A DNA stretch of 64,000 nt from Musa acuminata AAA Group (lineage: Eukaryota > Streptophyta > Magnoliopsida > Zingiberales > Musaceae): NCBI RefSeq assembly GCF_036884655.1, contig NC_088357.1, positions 10,138,501 to 10,202,500 of the forward strand. The letters are read 5' to 3'. The notes beneath the pieces are model-generated. The model did not search any database and had not been told where the DNA came from. It saw nothing but the letters and a program-made list of their open reading frames with translations. How positions within the stretch are numbered: the first letter of the stretch is position 1; the number at the start of each line of letters is the position of its first letter. Positions 26,297-41,220 of this stretch are shown here, in pieces. The position numbers and the translations under genes are program-made.

Positions 26297-29200
26297 ATGA
26301 GGCCCCCGCGATGCCCCCACCGGAACATGGTCGGTAGAGGCGCCGACGGTCGCCCCGACGCCGAGGAGGATCCCTCCCCTGCTGCCGCTCCGTCGGAGGC
26401 GGGCCTTCCGGGCGTGGATCTCCTTGCGCAGGCACGGAAGGCACTTTCGTTCCGGTGCCCCTTCGACGCCGAGGAATCCACCCCTAGGGTTCCGACGCTG
26501 CCCTCGGGGTTGGCCTCCTTCCTATTGCGGGCCTCGGAGGGCCACAGAAAGCACAAGAAGTCACAGGGAGAGACCTCCGAGAAGCCTTTGGGGAACAGAA
26601 AGCCTTCGACCGTTTGGGATGAGACTGAGGAGTTCTTCCGACCAGTCACCCTGGACGATATTGACATGTTGGTGCCGAAGCTCCCGTCGGGTCCCGGTTT
26701 GCTGGACTCGTGCCTTGCCATGCAGGTGACTGGAATTGGCACGGCGGATGGCCAGAAATCTGATAACTTGGTTGCTGATGCAGTTGAATTGAGTTCTATT
26801 TCATCGCCTAAGAAGGAAGAGGTAGTCTCGAAGCAGCAAGTCAAGGACACTGAGAATGTTCAGGCAGCTGAGGAGGCTCAACAAATGGAAGTAGACAAGG
26901 TTGTGACAGTTGGTGGTGATACATTATCCATACAAGGGGGAGATGATGACCATTCGTCTTTGCATTGGATTTTGGGCTCAAAGGAACGATTCGTGCTCAC
27001 ATCAGAGCGCCCCAATAAGAAAAGAAAGCTCTTGGGTAGAGATGCTGGCTTGGATAGGATATTACTGCTCCCTAATTCATTATCGGGAGCTTCTCTCTGT
27101 GATTTCTGTTGTTCTCCAGAGACTAGAGCCGAGTCAAATAAGTTGCTTCGCTGCCATTCTTGCAACGTCTTGGTGCACCAGAAATGTTATGGAGTACATG
27201 AGGTTCCAGAGGGGGTTTGGTTGTGCGCTTGGTGCAAGCATTTAGAAACAACAGGAGAAATTTTAGAGAGAGATGGTCAGGAGCCTGGTCTAAGGCCATG
27301 CTTGCTGTGCCCTAAAGAAGGTGGAGCATTGAAAATGGTGAAAGGGGATTCTTCTCTGAACACAAGTGGCACTACTATAAAGTTTATGCACTTGTTTTGC
27401 AGTCTATGGACACCAGAAGTGCATGTGGTAGATACTGGATCAATGGAACTGGCTATGAACATGGGAGGCATAGAAGACAGACGTAGGAGACTCGTATGTA
27501 ATGTTTGCAAGGTGAAGCATGGTGTATGCATACGGTGTAGTCATGGTAAGATCTCCTCCAATGATCTTTTATGGTTTTTCCTTTTCAGTTCTCATATACT
27601 GCTAAATGTTCAACTTTAGTTAGCTTGTTTTAGTTAGTAAGCATTTGCTGCAGCAAATAACACGATTTAAGTATGATGTTGGTAACACTTTTTTTTGCCG
27701 TTTATGCTTGATGAGTGGGATGTAATTTGTCAAATTTCTTGATGCAACAGCCTTGTTATAACTTTCTTGTCCTGTCGATAGCCCTACGTACTTCATTTAA
27801 TTTTTTTCTTCTTGATTATCTCTAAATTCTAGTGGCTAATCTCGAGACATGTTTGCTGTCTCAGTTTTGTTCCTTCAGTGAGCAAGAAATATGACATTTG
27901 ATCTTAGCATGATTTTGTGGTGCATGAAAGCTACTTCTGAAAATCTGTATGGACAGTGAAGGGAATCAATTACCTAGTTCAGGTGTTAATTGTCCAGCTT
28001 TGTTGACATCATAGATCTATTTAGGTTTATAATTAGTTGGCATTTAGATTGACATCTTATTTGTGCGGTCATGGAGTTTCTTTTTGGCAAAACTTCCAGT
28101 AGAAGACTGATTATGTAAAATTCTGATTTATCAATATTTGCAACTTGACATTATCAATTTTTGATAAAAGCCAACTGCCACCAGCTATTGGTAACAAAAG
28201 TGTAAGATTCTATGAAACTTTTATTCTTCATGATTGGTTTTGAAGTTTAAATCTTAAAAGAGTGAAACACCCTTTTAGCATTTTCCATGATTACTGCCTT
28301 TGGCTTATGGTAGCATAATGGCGGAGGCATATTGATGACTGTGGGGAAGGGGGACTGTAAGAAGATGTTAGTGTTGATGATGGTGGATGTGGAAAAGCAA
28401 ATGTGCAAGTATAGATGATGGATGTGGTATCCAGTGGCTTCAAGTCTTTCTGGTTTGACAAGCCTTCTCTCATAACCTTCCCACCCGCTTCTTTCTCATT
28501 TCTATGTTTGTCTGAAAACCTAGGTCTCGTAAATGACTCAATGGAATTCTAAACTCTAGAGGACTAGCTAAGTTCCTTGTAAACTAATTAGTTCAGTTTA
28601 CTGTTGATTCTGACCTTATAAAAGAAATCCTTGGTGAGCAACTTTTAGAAAGCATCATCTCATGCCGGCTACTTCCAACCGATCAATTTCATGATGTTTT
28701 TAGGTATATGGCATAGCTATATCTACTAATATAATTGATTGGATGAAGGATGAAAACCACACAAGCATGCATAACTGTCATATTCAATAAAATATGGGCC
28801 TTCACTATTTCCAGTTTTTCTTTTGTTTTGTGGTCATACAACATTGTTTTTTGTTAAACCTTCCCATTGCCTCCATAGCCGAAGCATATTTAGGGCCTTA
28901 TAATCTTTTTGACTTTTTTTTACATAAGAACCCTTGAGGCCGTCTTAGTTTTCTTTGTGGATCTGTGTTTAAATTTAATTATTGGCAACCCACTTGTGGT
29001 GCAAAAAGTTGGTTCGGTTACTTGAAATCACATTAGAAGATGATATGTTTGATTTCTTTAACTCTACGGAGGTTGACTGGAAGTGACACATCATATCAGT
29101 GACAGATGTGGTGCAAAATGAGTAACGGAATGGTTTGTGCATTATTTTGGATGAGTGCAGGGAAAATAGTTCATCCAGAATCATAGGATTAGGTCAACAA

Positions 29201-32200
29201 CTTAAAATATATACTACTTGATGTACTGAAAGAGATAGATACTATTATAGATAAGGGTCTGAAGAATAATGTTGTGTAGGATAAGAGAGTTGTAGATAGA
29301 TAATATTTGTACTATTAGCAGAGATATTGAATGTTATAAGTGCTTATGCCTCTTAAGCATGATCAGATAATAGAAAAGAGAGATGGATTTATTCAAGGAT
29401 TTTCTTCAATTAAAAGAAAATTCATCATTGCATAGGATTTACATGGCCATATAGAGAGAGAACATGGAGAAATAAGGGTCGAATGGGGTTTTTGATGTTG
29501 GAAGAGGAACAAAGAGGGAAATATGATTTTAGATTTTGTTATAACTTACCATATTTATAATTGTTAATATTCACTTTATGAAAAGAGATAGCATTTGATT
29601 ACTTATCAGAGTGCATACATTATTTTTGTACTAAATAGATAGAGTTACATATAAGAATTATGATGTATAGAGAAAGCTTGATTAATCAACAGAGATTGGT
29701 GAACTTGCTGTATGTTATAGGAAATGGAGATGATAAGAATATCAGGCAGTTTTCTTTGAATTAGATGATGGAACTTAAAAGATACAAGAGTTTTAAAGAG
29801 TAGATTGAAGAAAGAAAATATTTGGAATTTGGATGGAGATAATTTTAATATGACATGGGCTTTGATAACCGGTAAGATTATGAATGTGCTAAAGTAGATT
29901 GTTGGATATTCTAAAAAGAATTTTCTAGCCTTAAGCGAGAGTTGGTAGTGGCATGAAGAAGTATAAAGAGCACAACAGAAGTATGCTCTAGAGCCTAAAG
30001 AACAACAAACTTGTAAAAACACGGAGAATTTAGAAGATATACAGTAGTAAAAAAAAGCTATATTGGAAAATACAAGGTTTTATGAATCCTAAGTTTTAAA
30101 AATGGTGAAAAGGACATTTATCACATTGTTGAAGTTAAGGAAAGGAAGAGTGGTGATTTAGATACATTAACTGCATAAAGATAAATATCATAATGTGCTT
30201 GTTAACAATATGGAGATTAAGGAAGTTGGATAAATTTTTTATAAATTATTAATGAAGACAATTTTTTACAAGTTATTATCCTGTATATAACAAAGCCTTA
30301 TACGCAAACAATAATGAAAAGGCTAAAAATTATAGATTTATTCATAAAATTAGAATAATTAAGGTGAAGATGCTTTAAAAAGGATGAAAATGTGTAAGAG
30401 GGTTGGACCTAATGATGTCTTTGTAGGTTTAGGGGATCAGAAATCTGGATTATTTTTTATAATAAAATTTGAGGAATAGAAAATGGCTGATGAATGGAGG
30501 AGGAATTTTCTTTTGGTACCAATTTATATGGCTAAGGTTGATACTCATATAGGCGAATTAACACTATGAATTTTTGAAAAAGGATGATTGGAGGAAGAAA
30601 TAAGATGCAAAACAAGTGTTTGCAAGATTTGTTTGGGAACATGAGAAGTTATTTAGTTATTTAGACAATTATGAAAAACATAGAGAAACAAAGAAAGATT
30701 TGCATCTCATTTGTATCGATTTGAGAAGAGCCAATGGTAGAGGTTCTAGAGATTGGGTTTTAGAGAAGTAATTATATTGATGTGATAAAATGTATGCATG
30801 ATAGAGCATTCACTACTGGTAGGATTATTTGGGATGTATTTAGTGAGTGGCTTGTAATTGTAGGATTACATCAAGATCAACTTTAAGTTTTTACCTTTTT
30901 TTGCATGGTTGAACTTACTAGCCATATATATAGATTGATCCTCTGTGGTGTATGATTTATGATAACAAATTTTTTTTTATGGAAGTTTAATTGGGATTAA
31001 CGCTATGATTTGAGTTCTGGAGTCGAATCTTATGTTGTAAATGTTCTGGATTATCTAGGATAAATATCGATATGAGGTGCCCAATAAAATATTGTTCTGT
31101 ATTTTATCATCTATCAGGGCTATATGTTGTTGTTCACAAATAATAACATTTCTTGTCTAAGACTCTAAGTTTATAAGCAACCTGGATATGAGGTTACTAT
31201 TAAAATATTTGAACCAATGTATGCCACTTAGTGCCAATTAGAAGCATATGATGTAATTTGAACAATAAATAGTCTACAATTTGATATGATTTTTAAGGAA
31301 GCACTAATAAATTATTAGTTAAGGGTCTCAGAGATTAGCATGATATTATCATGGATGATAATCCATTGTAGTAGGCTTGTTATAGAATACTTAATACTCA
31401 AGAGGCAAATTGTGGCTGCGGAAACTTTTAGCCATATAACGAGTCTGTGTGGACTGAATATGTGAAGTCATTCATTCACAATTGTGCCTATGCGGAATGC
31501 ATATACAGCCTCATATGCCTTCAGAATCACTAACAAGTGTGCATGGGAATTCATGAAATAAAGCAAAGCACATTTTTTGTAGACTAAATAAGATGATATT
31601 TTTTATGGACAGTTTATGGTTCAAGTTGGAATTATTTAGTACTCATTATAGTTTCTTGGTTCTTAATTTTTAACTTTTCTGGTTATGGTAACTGGTATGT
31701 GTGGAATATTTCAGGAACATGCAGGACATCTTTTCACCCTCTGTGTGCAAGGGAGTCAAAGCATCAAATGGAGATATGGGGAAAGTTTGGATGTGATAAT
31801 GTGATTTTTCACTGTTTCTCTTCCTTCCACATAAGCTCTGGCCTTTGCATTTGGCTTACAAATGCTAAGTTATTTCTTTTTCAATACTTTGTAGGTTGAA
31901 TTGCGAGTTTTTTGCTCAAAGCACTATACTATTCAAGGTATGGACAGTGTTAAAGATCCAAAGAATATGTTGGCTGTTGGTGATCACTCTTTAGAAGCTG
32001 AGCCTTCGTCTGCTGTTCTAGCTGCTAAAAGGCTTCCAAAAGTGCGATTTACTCGCAAGAGCAGGGATAAAAGCATGGTGCAAAATGAAATTACAAACTT
32101 GAACTCGGAAAAGTTAGTACAAATGGACACGGATATGGAGCAGAATGCTGTGGCTGGTAGGATTGCTTCTGAAGGTAATCAAGCAGGTTCAGATGCAGAG

Positions 32201-35200
32201 ATGGATTCTGGTGGAGTCATTGACAGTGGAAATAACAGAACTCCTGTTGATGTTGCTGCAGTTCTAAGAAAGGTATGATGTTGTGAACTGACTGTTTGTG
32301 TTTAACTTATATGGATGCAATTGTCAAGGAATGCTGCCATATTTTTGCATGCTTTTCTTTGTTATTTGTGCAGCTAATTGATCGAGGTAAAATTAGTGCT
32401 GATGAAGTTGCAGCAGAGATGGGCATCTCATTGGATTCTTTACAAGCAGCTCTTGTTGTATGTGGGAAACATATATTTGCTTACTTCATAGTGTGCCTGT
32501 TTTTTAATTGAAGTATCTCATTTATTTGGCAGGGAGAAACAACATCCTTTTCACCTGGGTTGAGATTGAAAATTATCAAATGGCTTCAGAGTTCTATACA
32601 TATGTCCGCTTTGCAACAATCAAGAGTTAGAAGTAGCCCTGCAATATCATCAGATATTAAAGGCAAAGATATTGACGGTTCAAATGCTGCTGCAGTAAAA
32701 GATCCTGAAAATAAACTAGCTGGTGATAAGATGACAGATGTTGAAGTGTTAGATGCTGTTCTGATTAATTCATTACCACCACGGCGGAGAACGAAAAGCA
32801 ACATCAGGATACTGAAAAATAACAAAGCATTGCATTCATCTGGAGTAGCTTCAGTTCTGGCGAACGGTAACAGGAAAATAGTTGACGAGACTGATGACAT
32901 GCCAGTTGTCATCAGTGAAGATGTGAAAGGAGATATTAATGGCAGGAAATGTTCCAATCTCGTTGAGAGTTTGTCAAATGAGCAAAATCTTCCGGAGATG
33001 GTAACGACTCTAATTCACAAGTTTGAAAATGTTTGCATTTATTCTTAAGGACTGGCTTGGCATTGATCTCACAGGTGAAAATTATTCAGATTTTGTAATG
33101 TTCATTTGCAGGCATTCACATGTTTCATATATCTTGGTCATTTTAAATGTTTATTGTTCCATAATGTATCTCTAGATTTTCTTGAATTATTCACCTTCTA
33201 GCTCTCGTAAGTGTCTAACCATTTCTTGTGGGTGTGGTACAGTCTAGTTTGCTCCCATTTCTATGGGATTACAACCAAACAAGTACTGTTTTCACTCAGA
33301 AACCAAATCAAAACAAATTGTTTTACAGTTTGGTGCAGTTCCTAGAACAATTTATACTGCCTATTAATTTTTTTTTACCAACATAAAAGTCACCACCAGT
33401 TACGTTTAAGTTGTTTATTTAGATATTACTTCCAAATTAACCCTCACTCTCTCTAGTTTTGCTTTTAGTTGACCACTACTTGTGAATTTTAATATAGTAT
33501 GTAACTATTAATTAACTTTTGACAATGGAAATGGAGATGGGAATGACAGTTTAAACCAAATAATTTACACCTTTAACTACTTATGGGTCAGATTGATGCT
33601 TAGTTTTCTGCTTCTGTTGTTTCCTATTAGGTGTAATCTACTAGCCATAGCATCTTATGGATAGGATTTGCATCCCAAGAATTCGTGTTGCCTGCTGAGC
33701 ATGCATCAGTGTTGGGTCTGCATGATGGCTGGTTGTGCAGTCACTTGTCCAGCTGTGTTGTTGACCTACCATAACCAGATACACATATAATTGAGATCCT
33801 GGCTACAGCCTATCTAATAACTTGGAAGTTTAGATTTGTGGCAATGATTAGAAATAGTGTATGCCAGCTTTAAATTTCTAAGCTCTGACCAGAGTTGTTT
33901 TGCATGAGTCTCCTCTCAACTTCCTGTTAGAATGTAATACTTCACTACTGTGTTTCCTTTTACCTCAAGTTTTTTTAATCAGAATGTTCATTCATCGTTG
34001 TTCTGGTCTCTGATCTCCAAAGATGATCAAATGGAAATTGTTCACTTTTGTACCAGTGCATCACACGAGAATGAGACAACTCAGTAAAATTTTGTCCATT
34101 AATGAGACTGAGATTTAAATACTGTTAACTTAACTAAACATATGGCTCTTTACAAATCTCAATAATGGCAAAAGATCAATGTAGCCGATCCCAAATAGTT
34201 GGGACTTTATGGCTTTGTTATTGTTGTTATTGAATGAGACCGAGATTACTATTGCTAATGTTTTTAAGGTCATAAGGTGAATGTTAATCTTACATTAATC
34301 CGAGTCTAGATATAGATTTTTTATTCAGACTTTAGATTTGAAAATATCCATGTCTGATTTGATGATACAAGGACCTTTAATTCTATGGTACAAGTAACTT
34401 GATTCTTATCCTCCAGACTCAAGATATCATTATCTACTTACCCTGTACAGAAAATTTTATTGCTCATGCCTCATGCCATTCAACTATGTATCACACACTA
34501 TATTGAGGCCTTCCTGGTGTGAATGGGTCTTTTTCTGGCTGCAGTCAGTGTCATCCTGGTACAAAATTAGAACAAGGCTATACCAGTATGTGGCTGAGTA
34601 TCTTATCTTGTTAATTCAACATTTGTTTTTGAACTGAAATTTAGTTGCATTTACATGATTTTTTAACTGTAGTTAGAGATAGTTAATATGATGAATTTTG
34701 ATTCTTTTAGAGTCAGGTTGAAAGAATCAGTAAGATATTAACTTCGTCAAAAGAAGAATCTTATCGAGGAAAGAAAGTGACTGGTTATAGTGTCCTGTTT
34801 AAGACTATGTTCAGCAATGCCTATGAGTCCTAATAGTATTCAACTCTCAAGATAAAAAGGCATGGTTTAGAGAAACTATGAGAAGCATAATGGGCAATCC
34901 ACTTTAATTCCTTGGTAAATAGATAAGGGTTTTGAGTTATTATAGTAATTATAAGTTGTTATCAACTTTTCATGTTAATTAGTGAGAGATTACAGTTGTT
35001 TCTTTGGGTATCTAGCTTTTATCCAGTCCTCTGCTCTTTAGTTCTCAATATCTCTTCCTTTTTCTGTTATCTCCTTTTTTATGCTGTTGCAATTAACGTG
35101 ATGACTATCTTTTCCAGTAGAACCCATCATAAGCGGTCTATCCTCTTAATGCAGCATGGCAGTTGACTGAGTTAATTATTTCACTTGGCTCAAATCTTGT

Positions 35201-38200
35201 GTAGAAGATAAACCACAAGTTGCGGGGTGGTGCTTTTTGAGAAGTTATGCGAGTTTGCTATGGAACTTCGTAGTTGAAACCAAACAAATCTTAGTAATTT
35301 CCTAGTTTGTTCTGACACAGTTGTGCATTGGTCCAGGTTTGATCAAATTTTACTAGGAATTGGAACTGATCAATGCATCATTTTCAAGATCAGATAGTGG
35401 AGATTTTATCTACACCATCCTCGTTCATTCTTCATAATGATTTGATGGGCTTTGGTGCATTTTATCTTGTATTGATAATTGATCTGGTTAGAGCATTTCT
35501 CTTTGAAAATCATCTCCTATTTATAACTTGGAAGAAGTTATTAATTAACATATCACTCAGGTTGTGTTATAGCATTAGCCCTGGCATCGTGGTGAGGTTG
35601 CTTCTTTCAAGTGATTATCATTCATGGATAGAACTTCTCTGTTTTCAGAGATAAAACATTTACACTACTCCCCAACCCGCATTGGTGGGGACAAGGCCTT
35701 ATTTTATCTTTCAGCTTGTGTTATTCCATGTTGCAACGTACCCATTCAAGGACCAGTGCAGACCAGACCACATGATTCAGGGTCTCCAGTGTCTGTTTGT
35801 GCTTATCTTGTAACAGACCAGTATGTTATGTGAATGTACTAGTTGAGTATTGTCACGGGACAAGGCCTCTGCAAATTATTTTGTTGGAATGTGCCTTAGT
35901 TTTTTTTTTTTGCGGACATTTCTCTTATCATGTGAAGGGCACCATTACTGATGCTTGTATTGAAATAATTCACTGTGGGTGCATTATAGCCAATGATGGC
36001 AATCCTTGTCTTGGGTGATGAAAAAATCAGGATGGTTGCATGCTCTTGTTTTGAACAAGTGTGTATAGAAACTTTTATTCAAGCATAGTGATGTTGCTTT
36101 TCTTGTGAAGACACATCATCAGGTTTTACATTGTGTACCTAAGGATCATTAGATCAGGCAATGTGGCAGCTATCGTCTCCAAGATGATGATTCTGCCCCC
36201 TTTTTGCTATGTCACTTTTGACCTGATTGAATTTGACTTTTATGCACCAATGAACAACTTAGTATGTCTATGAAATGGAGTTATTTACTTGAATTAAGAT
36301 TTTTTTCCTAATGGTGTAACGTTAATTGTAGCAGATAATCGAAGACATGTTTAAGATTGAGGATTCCATTTTTCCTCTGGATCCAAATGGAGGGCAGAAA
36401 AGTATGCTGTTCTTATCCTTTATTTTATCCCCTTATGTATTTCCTTTATTTTTACTTCCTTTATATAAATCCGTTTTTATATCACTTAGTCTTTTGTTTA
36501 TGTTATGGCCGGTGGAAATATGGACTATTACAAGGCTTGCAATTTTGTGGGTCTCACAATGGTAGTACTAAATCCAGGTCGGATTGGTATGTACCATCCA
36601 ATACTGGTGTACTGGACTGGTACATATGGTGGACTGACACTAGATACATCGATAAATATCAACATTTGAAAAACGATAGGAAAACCAGCTAGAAATTAGA
36701 AAAAAAACTCTACTTTAGGGTTCTTTCACCTACTTTCTTGGTTTATAGAATCAAACTAAATAGGAATAAAGAAAATCTGAGCTATAAAACAATAGAATAC
36801 AGAATCGAATTTCTTAGTGGCTAAGGTTCGACGGCATTCTTATCTTTATGGATCCATCGAAGAACGCTATCACACTGTCATGCTCATACTGAGTTGCCTG
36901 ATATCTCATCGCCCCCTTGTATATGTGTTGATGCTCCAAGGAAGCTTGATGTTGGTTGCAAGGTTGAGTCAACTTCATGGCCATGATCCTCGTACGCTCC
37001 TCCATAGCGCATCTATTAGATTCCTCTCGATTGAGTTGCTCCTATAGTTTAAGTGCTTTCGGTGCACCGTGGTCTTCTCGGAATGGCTTCTTATCTGCAG
37101 GGAACTCATGTCAATTTCACGACATTGTGAACTCCATTGGCCAAATGCCGCTCTATATGGATTATTCCTCCATCCCGACCGATGCAGTCACAATGGACAT
37201 ATTGCCAATGATGATGCTGTCCAAACGACTAGGGTGGTTCCATGCCGGACCATAAGATCCTTGCTTTGGGGTCATTTCCCTAAAAAAGAAAACATTTGAT
37301 CATTATCTACAAATTGAAAATTCTACAAATTGGAAAATCTATGATGACTATATCCAAATAGATCAAGCCTACATCCGTTTAGATGTACGTGAAATAATAA
37401 GCTCTTATTCCAATTCACATAACATGGTCTAATTAGGCCTAATCACACAAAATATACATTAATTTCAAGCTAATTAATTGAAATTAATCTAAAGATTAAA
37501 TCATAAGATTACCTTGATCTGAAGAGTTCCACTATTCCCACTTGTTATCCAATTGAACCTTCCCTAATAGGTTTGGAAGGTAACTAGCGAGCTTAACCAT
37601 GTTTAGGCTAAAAAACCAAGAGTAAGAGTAATACTGGGGAAGAGGAGGTAGCCGAATGGGGCTTAAATACGCCACAGAAAATTAGCCAATGGTGGCAACT
37701 TGTAATGGTCGAAATTTGGTCGAAAGTGTACTTATATCAGCCTGATTTCTGCTGAAACAGACCTGGTCCTCAAACCGGGTATCGACCTATAAATATGGGT
37801 TGTACCATACTGTTTCGACTGAATTTGCAGTCGATGATCAAGTATACTATGTGCTGGCACGATTATGATGTTGTTTGGAGATTGATATCCTTAATTTGTT
37901 GTGAATTATTACAAAGAATTTTCATAAACTTGTTTCAAAAAAGCAAATTTGCTTAGAGATTGCGACATATTATGAAACCTGAATTCTTGAATAAATTGGT
38001 GGCTATATTCTTTCTGTATTTTTCCCATAGAAAGAAGATAGACTGAGTGAGGAAGGGAGAATCAAGATTGGATACATGACCTAGAGCAAGAAGAAAATTA
38101 TCAAAGCCATGGAAATATTTGTTTGGGATGTTGATCCTTGTTCAAGGATAACTTATTGTTGTTCCATTTAGGGGCAGGGTGGTCTTTAAGTATGTGCTAG

Positions 38201-41140
38201 AAAAATTTGTGTTCCTTGCCCTCCAAAGTGCCCAGAAGATTAACTTTTCCCTTATGTGTCTCTCGTTTTTCTGCAATTATATTTCCTCTGTGTGTTCGAT
38301 TCTTCTGATAACAGGGAGGTTATGGCAATGGAAGACCTGATCCTAAACCAGGCAAGACAAGATGATTTTTTCTAAGGTTCTGAATACCATACCATACCGA
38401 TGTACCGATCAGCTGTCGGTATGGTACACACCAAGCTATACCGAGTTATATCGACATATAGTACACTAAGGTGTATCGATGTACTGCCCGTACCGAGCGG
38501 TATGGTACGGTATTGCAAACCATAATTTTTTTCATAATATAACAGGATTTTGTGACAAGTTCAAATTATTTGTGAAATATGTCGAGGTAGTCATCTCTGT
38601 TATTGGTGATGGATTTTTCGAAATCTTAATTTGCCTTTACATGGAACTCATACTAGATTTCAATGCTTGTGAGATATTCATAAAGGGTTGTTTTAGGTTT
38701 AGCTTATTTGATTTCAATGAGCAAATTTGGACACAAAAAAGCACTTTCCATTTTTTTGTTTGATTTAGTGATTTACCAAGAAGGGGCTAGTGGATACTTG
38801 TATTTTCATGACTTTAACTGTTTGGTTGCCTGTCCATATATGTTTCAAACTGATTCATCTTTCCTTTTTGTCATAGTTAACTAGTCAGAAACATTAGGGA
38901 TGGTTAGATTATCAGCCTTTGCTGACTGAGCTGGTGTCAATGATTATTGGTCTCCAGTGGATTACTAGTAAACAGTTGGGCAATAGATTGTTGTTTGGTT
39001 ATTGCTGGTAGGTTTTTGGATTGTAATTATAGTTCGTTCACCATTTGTTGTCTTGTAATACCAATTTGCTGATATTCGTTGGACTGGTCAACTCACAACT
39101 GCTCAATAATCGATGTTTAACGTATATTACTGGCTGATGATATTTGACCGTGGTAGACAGTTGGTGATCACCACGACACCTTTGTAGTTTGTAAGCTATT
39201 GATCTTGGTCACCTGACAGTAGTTGGCTTTTGTCCATTGTTCATTTCTCTGATGGTTTGCCAATAAATAAAGTGCCCATGTATCAGCATTTTCTGGAATG
39301 TCAATCAGTGAGTTGTTGATGGTACTTGACCTTACCATTGATGGATTATCCACCTGCAATTGATTAAAAATAATATCGATCATTCTTGGTAGTTATGCAA
39401 ATGACTAGTAGCTAAGGAATCCCAACAATGTGTTCAGGTTGAAGTGACTTTAGCCTGATTTTCCCATACACAAAGAATTCCATTTGTGAATATAAACAAT
39501 GCTACTCTCCTTTGTGGTATCAATTAATTTCAATATGGTATATGATCGATATGTATTGTTAGTGTTGAAGGCCGATCTGATTATATTTGATTTTTAACCT
39601 TTGGTTGGAATTGATTGGAAATGGTTATACTCAATTGGAGTTGGTCGCTTGAACCAACCCTAGCTAATTTGACAACGTTTAAAGGAGAGAAGAAAGGAAA
39701 GTTACCTAAGGGGGCAAGTAGGAGACAGAAGCCGAGTTGCGAATAAAGAAGGCACTGCTACTATTGTGTTTGCTAGTTACTACAACTCTCGCACTTGCCA
39801 TGTGTTATCACTTTATATGTTTGTCATCCTTTACCGGTAAGCCAAAGAGAAGAAAATATACTGAGAAAAGGGAAGGACAGTGAGCAACTCTTAGTTTTTT
39901 TAAAGAAAAGGATGCCATCTTAGAGAAAGAGAAGCCATGACATTTATACTTAGTTCCATATCCCATGGGTATTTTTTGTAAATATTTTATTCTCTTTTTG
40001 TTTTTGCTGTACCCATTACTTCAGAAATATTGTGTCCATATTGTGCTTTATTTCCGGCTTCTGGAAGGTGGACTTTGAATCTTTTTTGTGTGAAATATAT
40101 GGTCGTTTATTGCAATGATATATTTGTATAATGTTATTTTCTAATGATTATAATATAGTCATTTTTTTGAATTTTTGTCTATTATTCTTCATTGTTATCT
40201 TTTATGTTTTAGTTTCATATCTTTTTTTAACCATATTATGGTAGAATAATATGATAATTTTATTTTCTAAAATTTTATGTTATGTTTAATTTTCATATTG
40301 TTCTACTTTTTTATAATTTTTATTTAAAATTATTTTTTTGACTGAGCTTGATCCTGCCAATTTGTCAATCTTGATCAAATTGGCTCTAGTTTATTGTGAT
40401 CTCCAAATTGTTCTTGTGAAACAATATTTTCTAAAAGATCATCCGGAAGCTTTATGGTTTGGTGTTAATTGTAACTATTAATCTTAACTAACGTGGATTT
40501 TGAGGTGATTTGGATTTTAGTAGTGATTTTGGTTAAGTTATAAGGTAGTGCAATCAATAATTTAGATGTTGATTCGATCCTGAGCAATCTACCAACTGGT
40601 ACCACCTCATATCCTCAAAAAGTTGAAATTAAAAATAATTTCTAATAACTACCAACCTCAATGGTCCAGTACCAATCCTTAGTCGAAACAATAAATGCCG
40701 ATCAATACATATTGGTCCAACTGGTATTTGAAACTTGGGTTTTTAATTTCGAATGATACCGTCCGTACCTGGTGGTATGTACCGGTCCGTCAGTAGACCA
40801 ATACGCGCACCGCCCACTACCGGACGATATCGTCGATTGGGGTTGTTTTCACCTCGTTACCATGCAAAATCGATCGGTGATGGTCGATTTCGACTGTCGC
40901 CGACCGCTACGAAGCGGTATTAGCCGAGGGAGAAGGAAGAAGGGAGAAGAAGAGGGAGAAGAAAAGGGAGAACCTGAAGATCCGACGTCGCTCTCCCTCG
41001 ACGATCCCGATCCATCGTCGCACTCTCTCGTTGGATGCTGCAAATGAGATGTTACCTCCTCCTCGTCTGAGGCGCCGAGGCCTCGGCGTCGTCGGCGAAT
41101 TCTCCTCATCTTCGCAAGGAGAAGAAACGAGGCGACGTCG

Positions 41141-41220
<80 letters not shown>

